From contig NZ_JABBJF010000020.1 of assembly GCF_014218705.1 (NCBI RefSeq), positions 31,997-95,996 of the forward strand: 64,000 bases of DNA. The letters run 5' to 3'. The DNA comes from Kluyvera sichuanensis (GTDB lineage Bacteria > Pseudomonadota > Gammaproteobacteria > Enterobacterales > Enterobacteriaceae). Positions 26,972 to 36,423 of the stretch are shown one piece after another (positions within the stretch are counted from its first letter, which is position 1; every line of letters begins with the position of its first letter). The translations under genes and the position numbers were made by a program. Under the pieces are notes generated by a model. The model was given only the letters and a program-made list of their open reading frames with translations. It was not told the origin of the DNA and did no database searches.

Positions 26972-28882
26972 ATGAGATTTCCCAATCAACGTTTAGCGCA
27001 ACTCTTTACTCTGCTGCAAAACGAAACGCTGCCACAGGATGAACTGGCGCAGCGCTTGTCGGTTTCGACCCGCACCGTACGCGCCGATATCACCGCGTTA
27101 AACGAGCTGCTGATGCATTACGGCGCGCAGTTTGTGTTGGCCCGCGGCAGCGGTTACCAACTGAAGATTGACGATCCGTCGCGCTATCAGCAGCTGGAAG
27201 CAACTGCGCCTAAGCCGCAGCATATTCCCCGCACCGCCCAGGATCGCATTCACTTCCTGCTGGTGCGTTTTCTGACGTCGGCGTTCTCCATCAAGCTTGA
27301 GGATCTCGCCGACGAGTGGTTTGTCAGCCGTGCGACGCTGCAGGGCGATATGGTAGAGGTACGCGAGCGCTTTCAGCGCTATCAGCTGACGCTGGAGACC
27401 CGCCCGCGTCACGGTATGAAGCTGTTTGGCAGCGAGGTGTCGATTCGCGCCTGTCTGACCGACCTGCTGTGGGAGCTAAGCCAGCAGGGGCCGCTGAACC
27501 CGATGATCCGCCAGGAGGCGTTTGATGATAGCGTGCCAGCCATGCTGGAAGCCGTGTTGGAGGAGACGCTGATGCGCCATCATGTCCGTCTCACCGACGT
27601 AGGGGAGCGCTTTATTTGTCTGTACGGTGCGGTCGTTGCGCGCCGTGTCAGCGACGGTTACCCGCTGGCCGATTTCAGCGCCGAAGAGGTCGCGCAAAAC
27701 GTGCGCGATGTCGCCCATGACGTGGCCAGCGCGCTGCAAAAGCTCACCGGGAAACCGTTCTCTCAGGCCGAAGAAGCCTGGCTGTGCGTGCATCTTGCCG
27801 CCCGCCAGGTACAGGACGTCGACCCGGAAACCATCAGCGCCGACGACGACGAAGCGCTGGTGAACTACATCCTGCGCTATATCAATCAGCAGTATAACTA
27901 CAACCTGCTGGAGGACGCGCAGCTCCACGCGGACCTGCTGACCCACATTAAGACCATGATCACCCGCGTGCGCTACCAGATTATGATCCCCAATCCGCTG
28001 CTCGATAACATCAAGCAGCACTACCCGATGGCGTGGGATATGACGCTGGCGGCGGTCTCGAGCTGGGGGAAATATACGCCGTATACCATCAGCGAAAACG
28101 AAATCGGTTTTCTGGTGCTGCACATCGGCGTGGGGTTAGAGCGCCACTACAATATCGGCTACCAGCGCCAGCCGAAGGTGCTGCTGGTGTGCGATGCCGG
28201 TAACGCCATGGTGCGGGTGATTGAAGCCATTTTGCAGCGTAAATATCCGCAGGTGGAGATTGCCGCTACGCTGTCCCAGCGCGAGTACGAACAGCTGGAA
28301 AGCGTGAGCGAAGATTTTGTCATTTCCACGGTGCGTATCAGCGAAAAAGAGAAGCCGGTCGTCACCATTTCACCGTTCCCCACCGATTACCAGTTGGACC
28401 AGATTGGTAAGCTGGTGCTGGTCGACCGCACACGCCCGTGGATGCTGAACAAGTTCTTCGACGCCGCTCATTTTCGGGTTATCGATGGCCCGATGGACCA
28501 GCAGACGCTGTTTGCCGAACTCTGCCAGCAGCTTGAGCAGGAAGGGTTTGTCGACGAGGCATTCCACGCTTCGGTGGTGGAGCGTGAAGCGATTGTCAGC
28601 ACCATGCTCGGCGATGGCATCGCGCTGCCGCACGCCCTGGGGCTGCTGGCGCAAAAAACTGTGGTCTACACCGTCATTGCCCCGCAGGGCATCGCCTGGG
28701 GCGACGAAACCGCCCACATCATCTTCCTGCTGGCGATCAGCAAAAGCGAGTATGAAGAGGCGATGGCTATCTACGATATCTTCGTCACTTTCCTGCGCGA
28801 ACGCGCCATGGCACGCCTGTCGGCGACCCGCAGCTTTGATGAGTTTAAGGTGGTGGCGATGGAGTGCGTCAGCCGGTTTTGA
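26972..28882 (+). CDS. BglG/MtlR-type PRD transcriptional regulator with EIIB- and EIIA-like domains
   Basis: 636-residue PTS-controlled regulator. N-terminal winged helix (LPQDELAQRLSVSTRTVRAD), a second Mga-type helix-turn-helix near 90-150, two PRDs (about 180-290 and 295-395; LCVHLAARQ and FLVLHIGVGLERH hold the conserved histidines), an EIIB-like domain with Cys407 in LLVCDAGNAM, and an EIIA-like domain with His554 in GIALPHALG. This is the DNA-binding class, not the RNA-binding BglG antiterminator. Last gene of the cluster, likely its activator, binding perhaps the palindrome at 20057. Its PTS domains imply that the cluster senses PTS phosphorylation. Confidence 0.88.
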   Translation: MRFPNQRLAQLFTLLQNETLPQDELAQRLSVSTRTVRADITALNELLMHYGAQFVLARGSGYQLKIDDPSRYQQLEATAPKPQHIPRTAQDRIHFLLVRFLTSAFSIKLEDLADEWFVSRATLQGDMVEVRERFQRYQLTLETRPRHGMKLFGSEVSIRACLTDLLWELSQQGPLNPMIRQEAFDDSVPAMLEAVLEETLMRHHVRLTDVGERFICLYGAVVARRVSDGYPLADFSAEEVAQNVRDVAHDVASALQKLTGKPFSQAEEAWLCVHLAARQVQDVDPETISADDDEALVNYILRYINQQYNYNLLEDAQLHADLLTHIKTMITRVRYQIMIPNPLLDNIKQHYPMAWDMTLAAVSSWGKYTPYTISENEIGFLVLHIGVGLERHYNIGYQRQPKVLLVCDAGNAMVRVIEAILQRKYPQVEIAATLSQREYEQLESVSEDFVISTVRISEKEKPVVTISPFPTDYQLDQIGKLVLVDRTRPWMLNKFFDAAHFRVIDGPMDQQTLFAELCQQLEQEGFVDEAFHASVVEREAIVSTMLGDGIALPHALGLLAQKTVVYTVIAPQGIAWGDETAHIIFLLAISKSEYEEAMAIYDIFVTFLRERAMARLSATRSFDEFKVVAMECVSRF

Positions 28883-28899
28883 GAGGCTGACGTAGGGCG

Positions 28900-29364
28900 T
28901 TAACGCAGGTGGTGCACCACCTGATTACTGCTACCGCGCCAGATAAGCGCCGGGTCTTTTAAGTCCTGCACAAACTTACCGTCAACCAGCACGTTGATAA
29001 GGTCGACGACCTCCCTCTGCGCAGCGTTCAGTTCGTCAATCTTGTAGCCGGTCCAGACCCAGATATCTTTGCCGGGGCATTCGGCGTGAATGCGCTGAAC
29101 CAGTTTGAGAATTTCCGGTACGTTTTGCGGGTGCAGCGGGTCGCCGCCGGAGAGGGAAATTCCCTGGCGCTTGACGCGGGTGTCGTTCAGGTCGGCGATG
29201 ATGCGGTCGGCCATCTCGGCGGTAAACGGCTGGCCGGAGTTCACGCGCCAGGTGCTCTTGTTGTAGCAGCCGGGGCATTCGTGAACGCAGCCGGAAACAA
29301 ACAGCGTGCAGCGTGTACCCGGCCCGTTAACGATGTCGACGGGATAGTATTGATGGTAATTCAT
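28900..29364 (-). CDS. nrdG: Anaerobic ribonucleotide reductase-activating protein
   Basis: Radical-SAM enzyme that makes the glycyl radical on NrdD under anaerobic conditions. 154 residues, the same as E. coli. The [4Fe-4S] motif is Cys26-Cys30-Cys33 in SGCVHECPGCYN, and SLSGGDPLHP is the SAM-binding glycine motif. It is convergent with the PRD regulator with only 17 bp between the stops, and separated from nrdD by a half copy of the palindromic repeat. Confidence 0.97.
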   Translation of the reverse strand: MNYHQYYPVDIVNGPGTRCTLFVSGCVHECPGCYNKSTWRVNSGQPFTAEMADRIIADLNDTRVKRQGISLSGGDPLHPQNVPEILKLVQRIHAECPGKDIWVWTGYKIDELNAAQREVVDLINVLVDGKFVQDLKDPALIWRGSSNQVVHHLR

Positions 29365-29421
29365 GTTCGCGTTCCAGATTTTCGGCCGGTATACGGTCGT
29401 GCAGCGTGCGGTAAAACGGTT

Positions 29422-29458
29422 CCCTCTCCCCTGAGGGGAGAGGGTTAGGGTGAGGGGA
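29422..29458. repeat. Palindromic intergenic repeat, copy 5 (half element)
   Basis: CCCTCTCCCCTGAGGGGAGAGGG hairpin followed by TTAGGGTGAGGGG: the right half of the family only. It stands between nrdD and nrdG and could lower nrdG expression relative to nrdD. Confidence 0.85.
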
Positions 29459-29472
29459 CAAACCGCTCGAAC

Positions 29473-31611
29473 TTAACCGAGCTGCCCGTTACCCAGGTGC
29501 TTAACGCGGCGTTTCACTTCTTCCTGCTTACCGGCGTTGAACGGACGGGCGTCCGGGCTGCCGAGGTAGCCGCACACACGGCGAGTCACGGAGACGCGCG
29601 CAGCGTCGTGGTTACCGCATTTCGGGCAGGTGAAGCCTTTGCTGGTGCACTCGAATTCACCGGTAAAGCCGCACTCATAACATTCGTCGATTGGCGTGTT
29701 GGTGCCGTAATACGGCACGTGCTGATAGCTGTAATCCCACACGTCTTCCAGCGCCTTCAGGTTGTGCTGAATGTTCGGGTACTCGCCGTAGCAAATGAAG
29801 CCGCCGTTGGCGATTGGCGGGTAGGCCGCTTCAAAATCAATCTTGTCGTACGGGTTCACCTTCTTCTCCACGTCGAGGTGGAAGCTGTTGGTGTAGTAGC
29901 CTTTGTCGGTCACGCCCTCAACGAGGCCAAACTCGGCGGTGTCCAGACGGCAGAAACGGTCGCACAGGTTTTCGCTTGGCGTGCTGTACAGGCTGAAGCC
30001 GTAGCCGGTTTCGTCTTTCCACTGGTCAACGGCGTCGCGCAGACGCTGAACAATCGCCACGCCTTTCTCACGCAGCATCTCGCTGTCGTACATATGCTGG
30101 TTGCCGAACAGCGCGTTGATGGTCTCGTGGATACCGATGTAGCCCAGGGAGATAGACGCACGACCGTTTTTGAAGATTTCGGAAACGTCGTCGTCCGCTT
30201 TCAGACGCACGCCGCAGGCACCTTCCATATAGAGAATTGGCGCCACGCGAGCTTTCACACCTTCCAGACGAGCGATACGGGTCATCAGCGCTTTACGCGC
30301 CAGCACCAGACGTTCGTCCAGCAGTGACCAGAACGTGGCTTCGTCGCCTTTGGCTTCCAGCGCGATGCGCGGCAGGTTGAGGCTGATTACGCCGAGGTTG
30401 TTACGGCCATCGTGAACCTGTTCGCCGTCTTCGTTTTCCCACACGCCAAGGAAGCTGCGGCAGCCCATTGGGGTTTTAAACGAACCGGTGACTTTCACTA
30501 CCTGATCGTAGTTGAGGATGTCCGGATACATGCGCTTGCTCGCGCACTCCAGCGCCAGCTGTTTGATGTCGTAGTTGGCATCGCCCGGCTTGTGGTTCAA
30601 ACCATCGCGAATGGCGAAGACCAGTTTCGGGAACACCGCGGTTTTGCGGTTTTTGCCGAGGCCCGCGATACGATTACGCAGAATGGACTGCTGAATCAGG
30701 CGAGATTCCCAAGTGGTGCCGAGGCCGAAGCCAAAGGTGACGAACGGGGTCTGGCCGTTGGCGGTATGCAGCGTGTTCACTTCATACTCCAGCGACTGGA
30801 AGGCGTCGTAGCACTCTTTCTCGGTACGAGAACGAGCATACTCTTCCGCGTTCGGAATCTGCCACTCTTCAGCGGTTTGGCGATGTTTGTTGAAGCTGGC
30901 GGTGACAAACGGTGCCAGCACTTCATCGATACGGTTGATGGTAGTGCCGCCGTAAATGTGGCTAGCCACCTGTGCGATGATCTGCGCGGTCACCGCAGTC
31001 GCGGTAGAGATGGATTTTGGCGGCTCGATCTCCGCGTTGCCCATCTTAAAGCCCTGCGTCAGCATGCCTTTCAGGTCAATCAGCATACAGTTGAACATCG
31101 GGAAGAACGGCGAGTAGTCGAGGTCGTGGTAGTGGATAACACCGCGCTCGTGCGCCATCACCACGTCGTGCGGCAGCAGGTGCTGGCGAGCGTAGTGCTT
31201 AGCGACGATACCGGCCAGCAGGTCGCGCTGGGTTGGGATCACTTTACTGTCTTTGTTGGCGTTCTCGTTCAGCAGCGCCGAGTTGGTCTGCTCAACCAGG
31301 CCGCGAATTTCCTGGTTCAGACGACCGCGTTTTTCGCGCTGGCTGTCGCGGTCGTGGCGATATTCAATATAGGCACGCGCGAGCTGCTTGTACGGCCCGG
31401 ACATCAGCTGGTTCTCAACGGCGGTCTGAATCACGTTGATATCAACCTGCGCCTGGCCCTGCATTTGTTGGCTAACGATTGCTGCGACGGTGGCGCAATA
31501 GTCTGCGTCATCGACTCCCGCTGCTTTAGCTGCACGCAGAATTGCTTCTTTGATGCGCTCTGATTTGAACGGCACTTTACAGCCATCTCGTTTCATCACA
31601 TGCGGTGTCAT
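29473..31611 (-). CDS. nrdD: Anaerobic ribonucleoside-triphosphate reductase, class III
   Basis: Makes deoxyribonucleotides without oxygen through a glycyl radical. From the ATG at 31609-31611, five bases after GGAG, it has 712 residues, as in E. coli. N-terminal ATP-cone (VMKRDGCKVPFKSERIKEAI), the glycyl-radical domain with Gly681 in RRVCGYLGSPDARPF, and the C-terminal zinc site CYECGF...CPKC. A GTG two codons upstream is in frame but overlaps the ribosome site. Control is by FNR and NrdR, see the sites upstream. Confidence 0.97.
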   Translation of the reverse strand: MTPHVMKRDGCKVPFKSERIKEAILRAAKAAGVDDADYCATVAAIVSQQMQGQAQVDINVIQTAVENQLMSGPYKQLARAYIEYRHDRDSQREKRGRLNQEIRGLVEQTNSALLNENANKDSKVIPTQRDLLAGIVAKHYARQHLLPHDVVMAHERGVIHYHDLDYSPFFPMFNCMLIDLKGMLTQGFKMGNAEIEPPKSISTATAVTAQIIAQVASHIYGGTTINRIDEVLAPFVTASFNKHRQTAEEWQIPNAEEYARSRTEKECYDAFQSLEYEVNTLHTANGQTPFVTFGFGLGTTWESRLIQQSILRNRIAGLGKNRKTAVFPKLVFAIRDGLNHKPGDANYDIKQLALECASKRMYPDILNYDQVVKVTGSFKTPMGCRSFLGVWENEDGEQVHDGRNNLGVISLNLPRIALEAKGDEATFWSLLDERLVLARKALMTRIARLEGVKARVAPILYMEGACGVRLKADDDVSEIFKNGRASISLGYIGIHETINALFGNQHMYDSEMLREKGVAIVQRLRDAVDQWKDETGYGFSLYSTPSENLCDRFCRLDTAEFGLVEGVTDKGYYTNSFHLDVEKKVNPYDKIDFEAAYPPIANGGFICYGEYPNIQHNLKALEDVWDYSYQHVPYYGTNTPIDECYECGFTGEFECTSKGFTCPKCGNHDAARVSVTRRVCGYLGSPDARPFNAGKQEEVKRRVKHLGNGQLG

Positions 31612-31783
31612 GATCACTCCAATTTTATAAGTACGTTATAAGAACAGGTTATCCACAGAGGCGGGAAAACGACGATTGGCGTAATCACTCCATTAACCAA
31701 TACTTTCCCTCGTGTGCGGCCCAGGTTATCCACATACCGACTATCTTTTTGGTGATTATCATTGTTGCAATGATAGTCGATAA

Positions 31784-31830
31784 ATACCATATGTTGGGCC
31801 GGGACGCATTTTAAGTTCTATATGTAGTGA
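31784..31830 (-). promoter_or_regulatory. Pair of NrdR boxes upstream of nrdD
   Basis: CCATATGTTG (31787-31796) and CTATATGTAG (31818-31827) each fit the NrdR-box core CWATATNTWG and lie 31 bp apart, three helical turns, the spacing required for cooperative NrdR binding. They sit about 180-215 bp before the nrdD start. NrdR represses reductase genes when dATP is ample. Confidence 0.8.
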
Positions 31831-31871
31831 TTTGCATCAAAGATGTTTGCGCTTTTATTGATTCAGAACAA
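31827..31871 (-). promoter_or_regulatory. Two FNR sites upstream of nrdD
   Basis: GTGATTTGCATCAA (31827-31840) matches TTGATNNNNATCAA at 9 of 10 positions; TTGATTCAGAACAA (31858-31871) at 9 of 10. Their centres are 31 bp apart. The first overlaps the second NrdR box, so NrdR binding could block FNR activation. FNR activation of nrdDG is established in E. coli. The remainder of the 394-bp nrdD-treC gap holds no gene. Confidence 0.75.
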
Positions 31872-31970
31872 AGTAAAAATGCAAGAGTACAGATGGCAAG
31901 CGTTGAGGGTAATGTAAATTTTGCTGCTCAATAAGTGTCCAAAAAAGGACCGAAAAACAGCGTGATGCGA

Positions 31971-31999
31971 AGAAGCCCGGCAGCAGGGCGCTACCGGGC
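31971..31999 (-). terminator. Terminator after treC
   Basis: Stem GCCCGG / CCGGGC (31975-31980, 31994-31999), extended by GTAGCGCCCTGCTG mismatched pairs, followed on the minus strand by CTTCTTCG. A few bases beyond the treC stop. Confidence 0.65.
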
Positions 32000-32005
32000 C
32001 GGGGG

Positions 32006-33649
32006 TTAACGTTGAAGCCACCAGATAGCTTCAAACGGACGTAGCGTCATGCCAGCAGGGGTGTCGTAGTTGCTCATCAGCACCTCGCCATCGGTGGAGC
32101 CAGCCGGTGGCTCCCAGGCCTGCGGCTCGCCGCTGAGGTTGGCGGCGACCAACAGCGTTTGCCCCTGCCACTGACGTCGGTAGCACCACAGCGACGGGTG
32201 CTCAGGCAGCAGATCCTGGTAGTCGCCCCACGTCAGCACCGGTTCGGATTTACGCAGCGCAATCAGCTGTTGGTAGGCGTAAAACACCGAATCCGGCTCT
32301 GCCAGCGCGCGTTCGGCGTTGATCTCAGCATAATTGTGGCTGACGCCAATCCACGGTTTGCCTTCGGTAAAACCAGCGTTAGGGCTAGCGTCCCACTGCA
32401 TTGGTGTACGGCTGTTGTCGCGGGATTTGCTGGCAAGAATCGCCAGTAGTTCGTCGGCATCACGCCCCTGCGCCAGCAGTTCGTTATACATGTTGTGGCT
32501 CTCCACGTCGCGGTACTGCTCAATCGTCGTGAAGTGCGGGTTGGTCATGCCAATCTCTTCGCCCTGATAGATGTACGGCGTGCCCTGCATCCCATGCAGC
32601 ACCATTGCCAGCATCTTCGCTGCGGTGACGCGGTGTTCACCTTCGTCGCCAAAGCGCGAAACAATGCGTGGCTGGTCGTGGTTACACCAGAACAGCGCGT
32701 TCCACGCCCGGTTGTGCATTCCCTGCTGCCAATGGTTAAACAGTGATTTCAGCGCCACGAAGTCCGGGCGCGCCAGCGTCCACTTCTCGCCGCCAGGGTA
32801 GTCCACCTTCAGGTGGTGGAAGTTAAAGGTCATCGACAGCTCTTTGCCGTCGAGAGAGGCGTACTGCTGGCAGTTTTCAAGCGTGGTCGAGGACATCTCG
32901 CCGACGGTCATCAGGCCGCGCGGCGTAAAGACATCGCGGCTGAACTCCTGCAGGAACTCGTGGGCGCGCGGGCCATCGGTATAGAAACGGCGGCCGTCGC
33001 CCTGATGGTCATCCGGGAAGCTCTGGTCTTTGGAAATGACGTTGATAACGTCGAGGCGCAGACCATCAACGCCGCGATCGGCCCAGAACTCACAGACCTT
33101 TTTCAGCTCGGCGCGTACCGTCTCGTTTTCCCAGTTGAGATCCGCCTGTTCGGTAGCGTACAGATGCAGATAGTACTGGCCGCTAGCCGCGTCCCACTGC
33201 CAGGCGTTGCCGCCAAACTTCGAGCGCCAGTTATTCGGCGGGGTGTCCGGCGTGCCGTCGCGCCAGATATAGAACTGGCGATAGGGGCTCTCTTTGTTCA
33301 GCGACGCTTTAAACCACGCGTGGTGAGTGGAGGTGTGGTTCAACACCATATCGAGCACAATGCGAATGCCGCGCTGATGCGCCTCGGCAACCAGTTTGTC
33401 GAAATCGTCGATCGTGCCGTAAGAGGGGTCGATCTCGGTGTAATTGGCAATGTCGTAGCCGTTATCAACCTGCGGTGAAACGTAGAACGGCGTTATCCAG
33501 ATGGCATCAACGCCGAGCTTTTGCAGATAGTCGAGACGTGAGGTGACGCCGCGCAGATCTCCCGTTCCGCTGCCGGTCGTGTCCTGGAAGCTTTTCGGGT
33601 AGATCTGGTAAATCACGCCGTTTTGCCACCAGTGAGGTAGTGTATTCAT
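32006..33649 (-). CDS. treC: Trehalose-6-phosphate hydrolase
   Basis: Cytoplasmic GH13 enzyme that splits trehalose 6-phosphate, brought in by TreB, into glucose and glucose 6-phosphate. 547 residues (E. coli 551). Alpha-amylase family blocks: WWQNGVIYQIYPKSFQD at the start, DMVLNHTS, GLRLDVINVIS with the nucleophile aspartate, VGEMSS with the acid/base glutamate, and FWCNHDQPRIVSRFG with the transition-state aspartate. Lies 54 bp downstream of treB in the treBC operon. Confidence 0.97.
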   Translation of the reverse strand: MNTLPHWWQNGVIYQIYPKSFQDTTGSGTGDLRGVTSRLDYLQKLGVDAIWITPFYVSPQVDNGYDIANYTEIDPSYGTIDDFDKLVAEAHQRGIRIVLDMVLNHTSTHHAWFKASLNKESPYRQFYIWRDGTPDTPPNNWRSKFGGNAWQWDAASGQYYLHLYATEQADLNWENETVRAELKKVCEFWADRGVDGLRLDVINVISKDQSFPDDHQGDGRRFYTDGPRAHEFLQEFSRDVFTPRGLMTVGEMSSTTLENCQQYASLDGKELSMTFNFHHLKVDYPGGEKWTLARPDFVALKSLFNHWQQGMHNRAWNALFWCNHDQPRIVSRFGDEGEHRVTAAKMLAMVLHGMQGTPYIYQGEEIGMTNPHFTTIEQYRDVESHNMYNELLAQGRDADELLAILASKSRDNSRTPMQWDASPNAGFTEGKPWIGVSHNYAEINAERALAEPDSVFYAYQQLIALRKSEPVLTWGDYQDLLPEHPSLWCYRRQWQGQTLLVAANLSGEPQAWEPPAGSTDGEVLMSNYDTPAGMTLRPFEAIWWLQR

Positions 33650-33703
33650 TCGGTTGTCCTCTAATAAGAATCAGGGGCGCAAGTGCGCCCCGAAGAAGGT
33701 GTA

Positions 33704-35125
33704 TTACATGACGGGCAGCGTGCCCTGACGCTCTTTGCGTTTGTAGACCATCACCGTCAGGAGAATCGGTACCACGATGGTGATAATCATCGCGATGCTG
33801 TAGACGCCCCAGAAGGTTGGCTTAATCGACAGGATGCCCGGCAGGCCACCGACGCCGATACCGTTCGCCAGCACGCCGTACAGGCCGCACAGCAGGCCCG
33901 CGATGCCGGAACCGATCATCGCGCAGAGCATCGGGAAGCGGTACTTCAGGTTGATCCCGTACATGGCTGGTTCGGTCACGCCGAGGTAGGCGGAGATAGC
34001 CGCCGGAACGGAGATTTCACGCTCTTTGGCCTTACGGCTGCAAATGATGATGCCGACGACGGCAGAAGCCTGCGCGATGTTCGACAGGGCAATCATCGGC
34101 CACACCGGGGTGCCGCCCATGCTCTGAATCATCTGCATATCAATAGCCAGCGTGGTCTGGTGCACACCGGTAATCACCAGCGGCGCATACAGGAAGCCGA
34201 ACAGCGCGGCGCCAATCGGTGCGAAGCTGCCGGTCAGCAGGTGACGCACGGCGAAGGCAACGCCGTCGCCAATCAGGCGACCGAATGGCCCGATAATCGC
34301 GTGAGCAAGGAATACCGCCAGAATCAGCGAGCATACCGGCACGATGACCAGGTAGAGGTAGTCCGGCACGATGCGCTTAAGGCGCGTCTCAATGAAGCCA
34401 AGGGTCAGACCCGCCAGCAGCGCTGGGATAACCTGCGCCTGGTAGCCGACTTTGGCGATGGTAAACAGGCCGAAGTTCCACACTTCAGGCACCTGCTGAC
34501 CTAACAGGTAGGCGTTCATCAGCTGCGGAGAAACCAGCGTGACGCCGAGCACGATACCGAGGATCGGCGTACCGCCCATTTTCTTCACCGCAGACCAGCA
34601 GATACCAACCGGCAGATAGAAGAAGATCGCCTCACCAATCAACCACAGGAAGTCATAGATGGTTTGCAGCGACGGGTGCATCTGCGCCAGCGTCTGGCCG
34701 TTGCTCATCGGCAGGTCGCCGATCACGTTACGGAAGCCTAAGATCAAACCCCCGCTGATAAGCGCTGGCAGCAGCGGGAAGAAGATCTCAGCGAAGTGAG
34801 AAATCATCTGCTCGTGCCATTTCATATTCTGGCGAGCAGCCGTTTTGGCCTGCTCTTTATCTGCACCGGTCTGGCCGGTGGTGGCAAGCAGCGCCTGGTA
34901 GTAGTCGCCCACTTCCGTGCCGATAACCACCTGGAACTGCCCGGCGTTGGTGAAACAGCCTTTGACCATCGGCAACTCTTCGATAGCTTTCGGGGAGGCC
35001 TTGGCCGGATCGTTAAGCACAAAGCGCAGGCGCGTGATGCAGTGGCTGACGGTGGCGATGTTCTCGCGCCCGCCAACCAGCTCGATAAGTTTATCGATGT
35101 TCTTTTGGTCTATTTTTTTGCTCAT
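33704..35125 (-). CDS. treB: PTS trehalose transporter subunit IIBC
   Basis: Inner-membrane PTS permease that takes up trehalose and phosphorylates it; EIIA-Glc is supplied in trans. 473 residues, as in E. coli. N-terminal EIIB domain with the phosphorylated Cys29 in VSHCITRLRF, then an EIIC domain of about ten helices from residue 105, with the conserved GVTEPAMYGINLKYRFP. First gene of treBC, downstream of a palindromic operator. Confidence 0.97.
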   Translation of the reverse strand: MSKKIDQKNIDKLIELVGGRENIATVSHCITRLRFVLNDPAKASPKAIEELPMVKGCFTNAGQFQVVIGTEVGDYYQALLATTGQTGADKEQAKTAARQNMKWHEQMISHFAEIFFPLLPALISGGLILGFRNVIGDLPMSNGQTLAQMHPSLQTIYDFLWLIGEAIFFYLPVGICWSAVKKMGGTPILGIVLGVTLVSPQLMNAYLLGQQVPEVWNFGLFTIAKVGYQAQVIPALLAGLTLGFIETRLKRIVPDYLYLVIVPVCSLILAVFLAHAIIGPFGRLIGDGVAFAVRHLLTGSFAPIGAALFGFLYAPLVITGVHQTTLAIDMQMIQSMGGTPVWPMIALSNIAQASAVVGIIICSRKAKEREISVPAAISAYLGVTEPAMYGINLKYRFPMLCAMIGSGIAGLLCGLYGVLANGIGVGGLPGILSIKPTFWGVYSIAMIITIVVPILLTVMVYKRKERQGTLPVM

Positions 35126-35268
35126 GATAGGGCCTTAAAACAGAGGTGAGATCTCCCCGATACCGCCACTTCAGACGCTCTTGTTAGCGAGACATCTGAC
35201 GGACTCAGGATCGAACCGTTATTAATACGCTGAATATTAGCGTAACGGGTTTGCGGTTTCGGGAAAAT

Positions 35269-35300
35269 GGGAACGTTCCCGAAACGCTGCGGCGATCACA
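35269..35300 (-). promoter_or_regulatory. TreR operator and CRP half-site upstream of treB
   Basis: GGGAACGTTCCC (35269-35280) is a perfect 12-bp palindrome with the central CG expected for a LacI-family repressor; treR lies next to it. TCACA (35296-35300; TGTGA on the minus strand) is a CRP half-site about 20 bp further upstream. Both fit known control of treBC by TreR and CRP in E. coli. Confidence 0.65.
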
Positions 35301-35318
35301 TTAAAGCTGTTGTTAAGC

Positions 35319-36266
35319 TTAGGACAGAATGGCGGGGATCACGATCTGATGCGGTTCGCCCTTACCACTGATCTGGGCGATAAGTTGCTCTGCGGCGCGG
35401 TGTCCGGCCTCGGCGTAGCCGGGATCGACGGTGATAATTTCCGGGTGCAGGAACTTGGTCAGCGGCGTGTTACCGACGCTCGCCAACTGCACGTTATCGA
35501 TGCGTTGTTCCTGAAGATACTTGCTCACGCCGAGGGCGAGGGTGTCTGTCGCGCAGATAAGCGCGGTGGTCTCTGGGGTGATAACCTGGCTTGCGAAGTC
35601 GTAACCCTGCTTCATCGCCAGGCCCGGCAGGGCGGCAACTGGTGTGAGCTTGTGGCGCTTGCAGAATGCCTGATAGGCATCGTGACGCCGCTGCCCGGTG
35701 GTGACGTCGGCAGGAGGAACGCCGAGGAAACTAATATGGCGATGGCCCAGTTCGAACAGGCGCTGCATCAGCTGCGTAATCGCCCCGGTGTCGTCATAAC
35801 AGACGGAGGCAAAACCGTTGGCATCACGAGCCATCAGCACCAACGTCGAGTGCCAGTCGCCCAGAACCGCTTCGGTTACGCCGGTAAAGCCGAACAGGAT
35901 CACGCCGTCAATATTGCGGCGTTTAAGCATCGCCAGATGTTCGACCACTTTCTCCGGTGAGAACTGGCTTTCCATCATGATGGGGTCATAGCCCTGCTCG
36001 TAGAAGGCGGGCAGCATGGTCTGTACCGCCAGGTTTTCCGACAGCGAGTCCAGACGGGTGACGATAATCGCCACCACCTTATCGCTCTGCCCACGCATGG
36101 CGCGTGCGGAGCGGGAAGGGGAGAAGCCGTGCTGCGCCATCACCGCTTCGACACGTTCGCGGGTGCGGTCGCTGACGCCGCTTTCATTATTCAGCACGCG
36201 GGAGACGGTTGATTTCCCGACACCGCTCAGGCGAGCGATATCTTTAATAGTCAGCCGATTTTCCAT
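35319..36266 (-). CDS. treR: Trehalose operon repressor
   Basis: LacI-family repressor of treBC; in E. coli the inducer is trehalose 6-phosphate. 315 residues, same as E. coli. N-terminal helix-turn-helix TIKDIARLSGVGKSTVSRVL with hinge LNNESGVSDRTRERV, then a periplasmic-binding-protein-like effector domain (MAQHGFSPSRSARAMRGQSD). Same strand as treB, divergent from mgtL-mgtA. Confidence 0.96.
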   Translation of the reverse strand: MENRLTIKDIARLSGVGKSTVSRVLNNESGVSDRTRERVEAVMAQHGFSPSRSARAMRGQSDKVVAIIVTRLDSLSENLAVQTMLPAFYEQGYDPIMMESQFSPEKVVEHLAMLKRRNIDGVILFGFTGVTEAVLGDWHSTLVLMARDANGFASVCYDDTGAITQLMQRLFELGHRHISFLGVPPADVTTGQRRHDAYQAFCKRHKLTPVAALPGLAMKQGYDFASQVITPETTALICATDTLALGVSKYLQEQRIDNVQLASVGNTPLTKFLHPEIITVDPGYAEAGHRAAEQLIAQISGKGEPHQIVIPAILS

Positions 36267-36379
36267 AATAGTTGCCCCGCGTGAATATTTTATGCCGTCT
36301 ACCTGATGGTTGACGTACCGTTGAATTGCCTGACGTTATTATATCGCTCTAATTGTCACAAACCTTATGAATTTCTGCG

Positions 36380-36385
36380 TATAAT
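36380..36385 (+). promoter_or_regulatory. Likely -10 element of the mgtL-mgtA promoter
   Basis: TATAAT 39 bp before mgtL, giving a leader of about 230 nt ahead of mgtA. No clear -35 box, as expected of a PhoP-activated promoter. A direct repeat GGTTGA-N5-CGTTGA at 36308-36324 recalls a PhoP box but is too far upstream to be convincing. Confidence 0.55.
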
Positions 36386-36423
36386 CCGCGGCGTTTTCTA
36401 TTATCAATCTTACCGGAGGCTGT

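Noticed and set aside
36308..36324. PhoP-box-like repeat GGTTGA-N5-CGTTGA upstream of mgtA
   Set aside because: It differs from TGTTTA in both halves and lies about 55 bp before the -10 instead of about 25. Left as a remark only.
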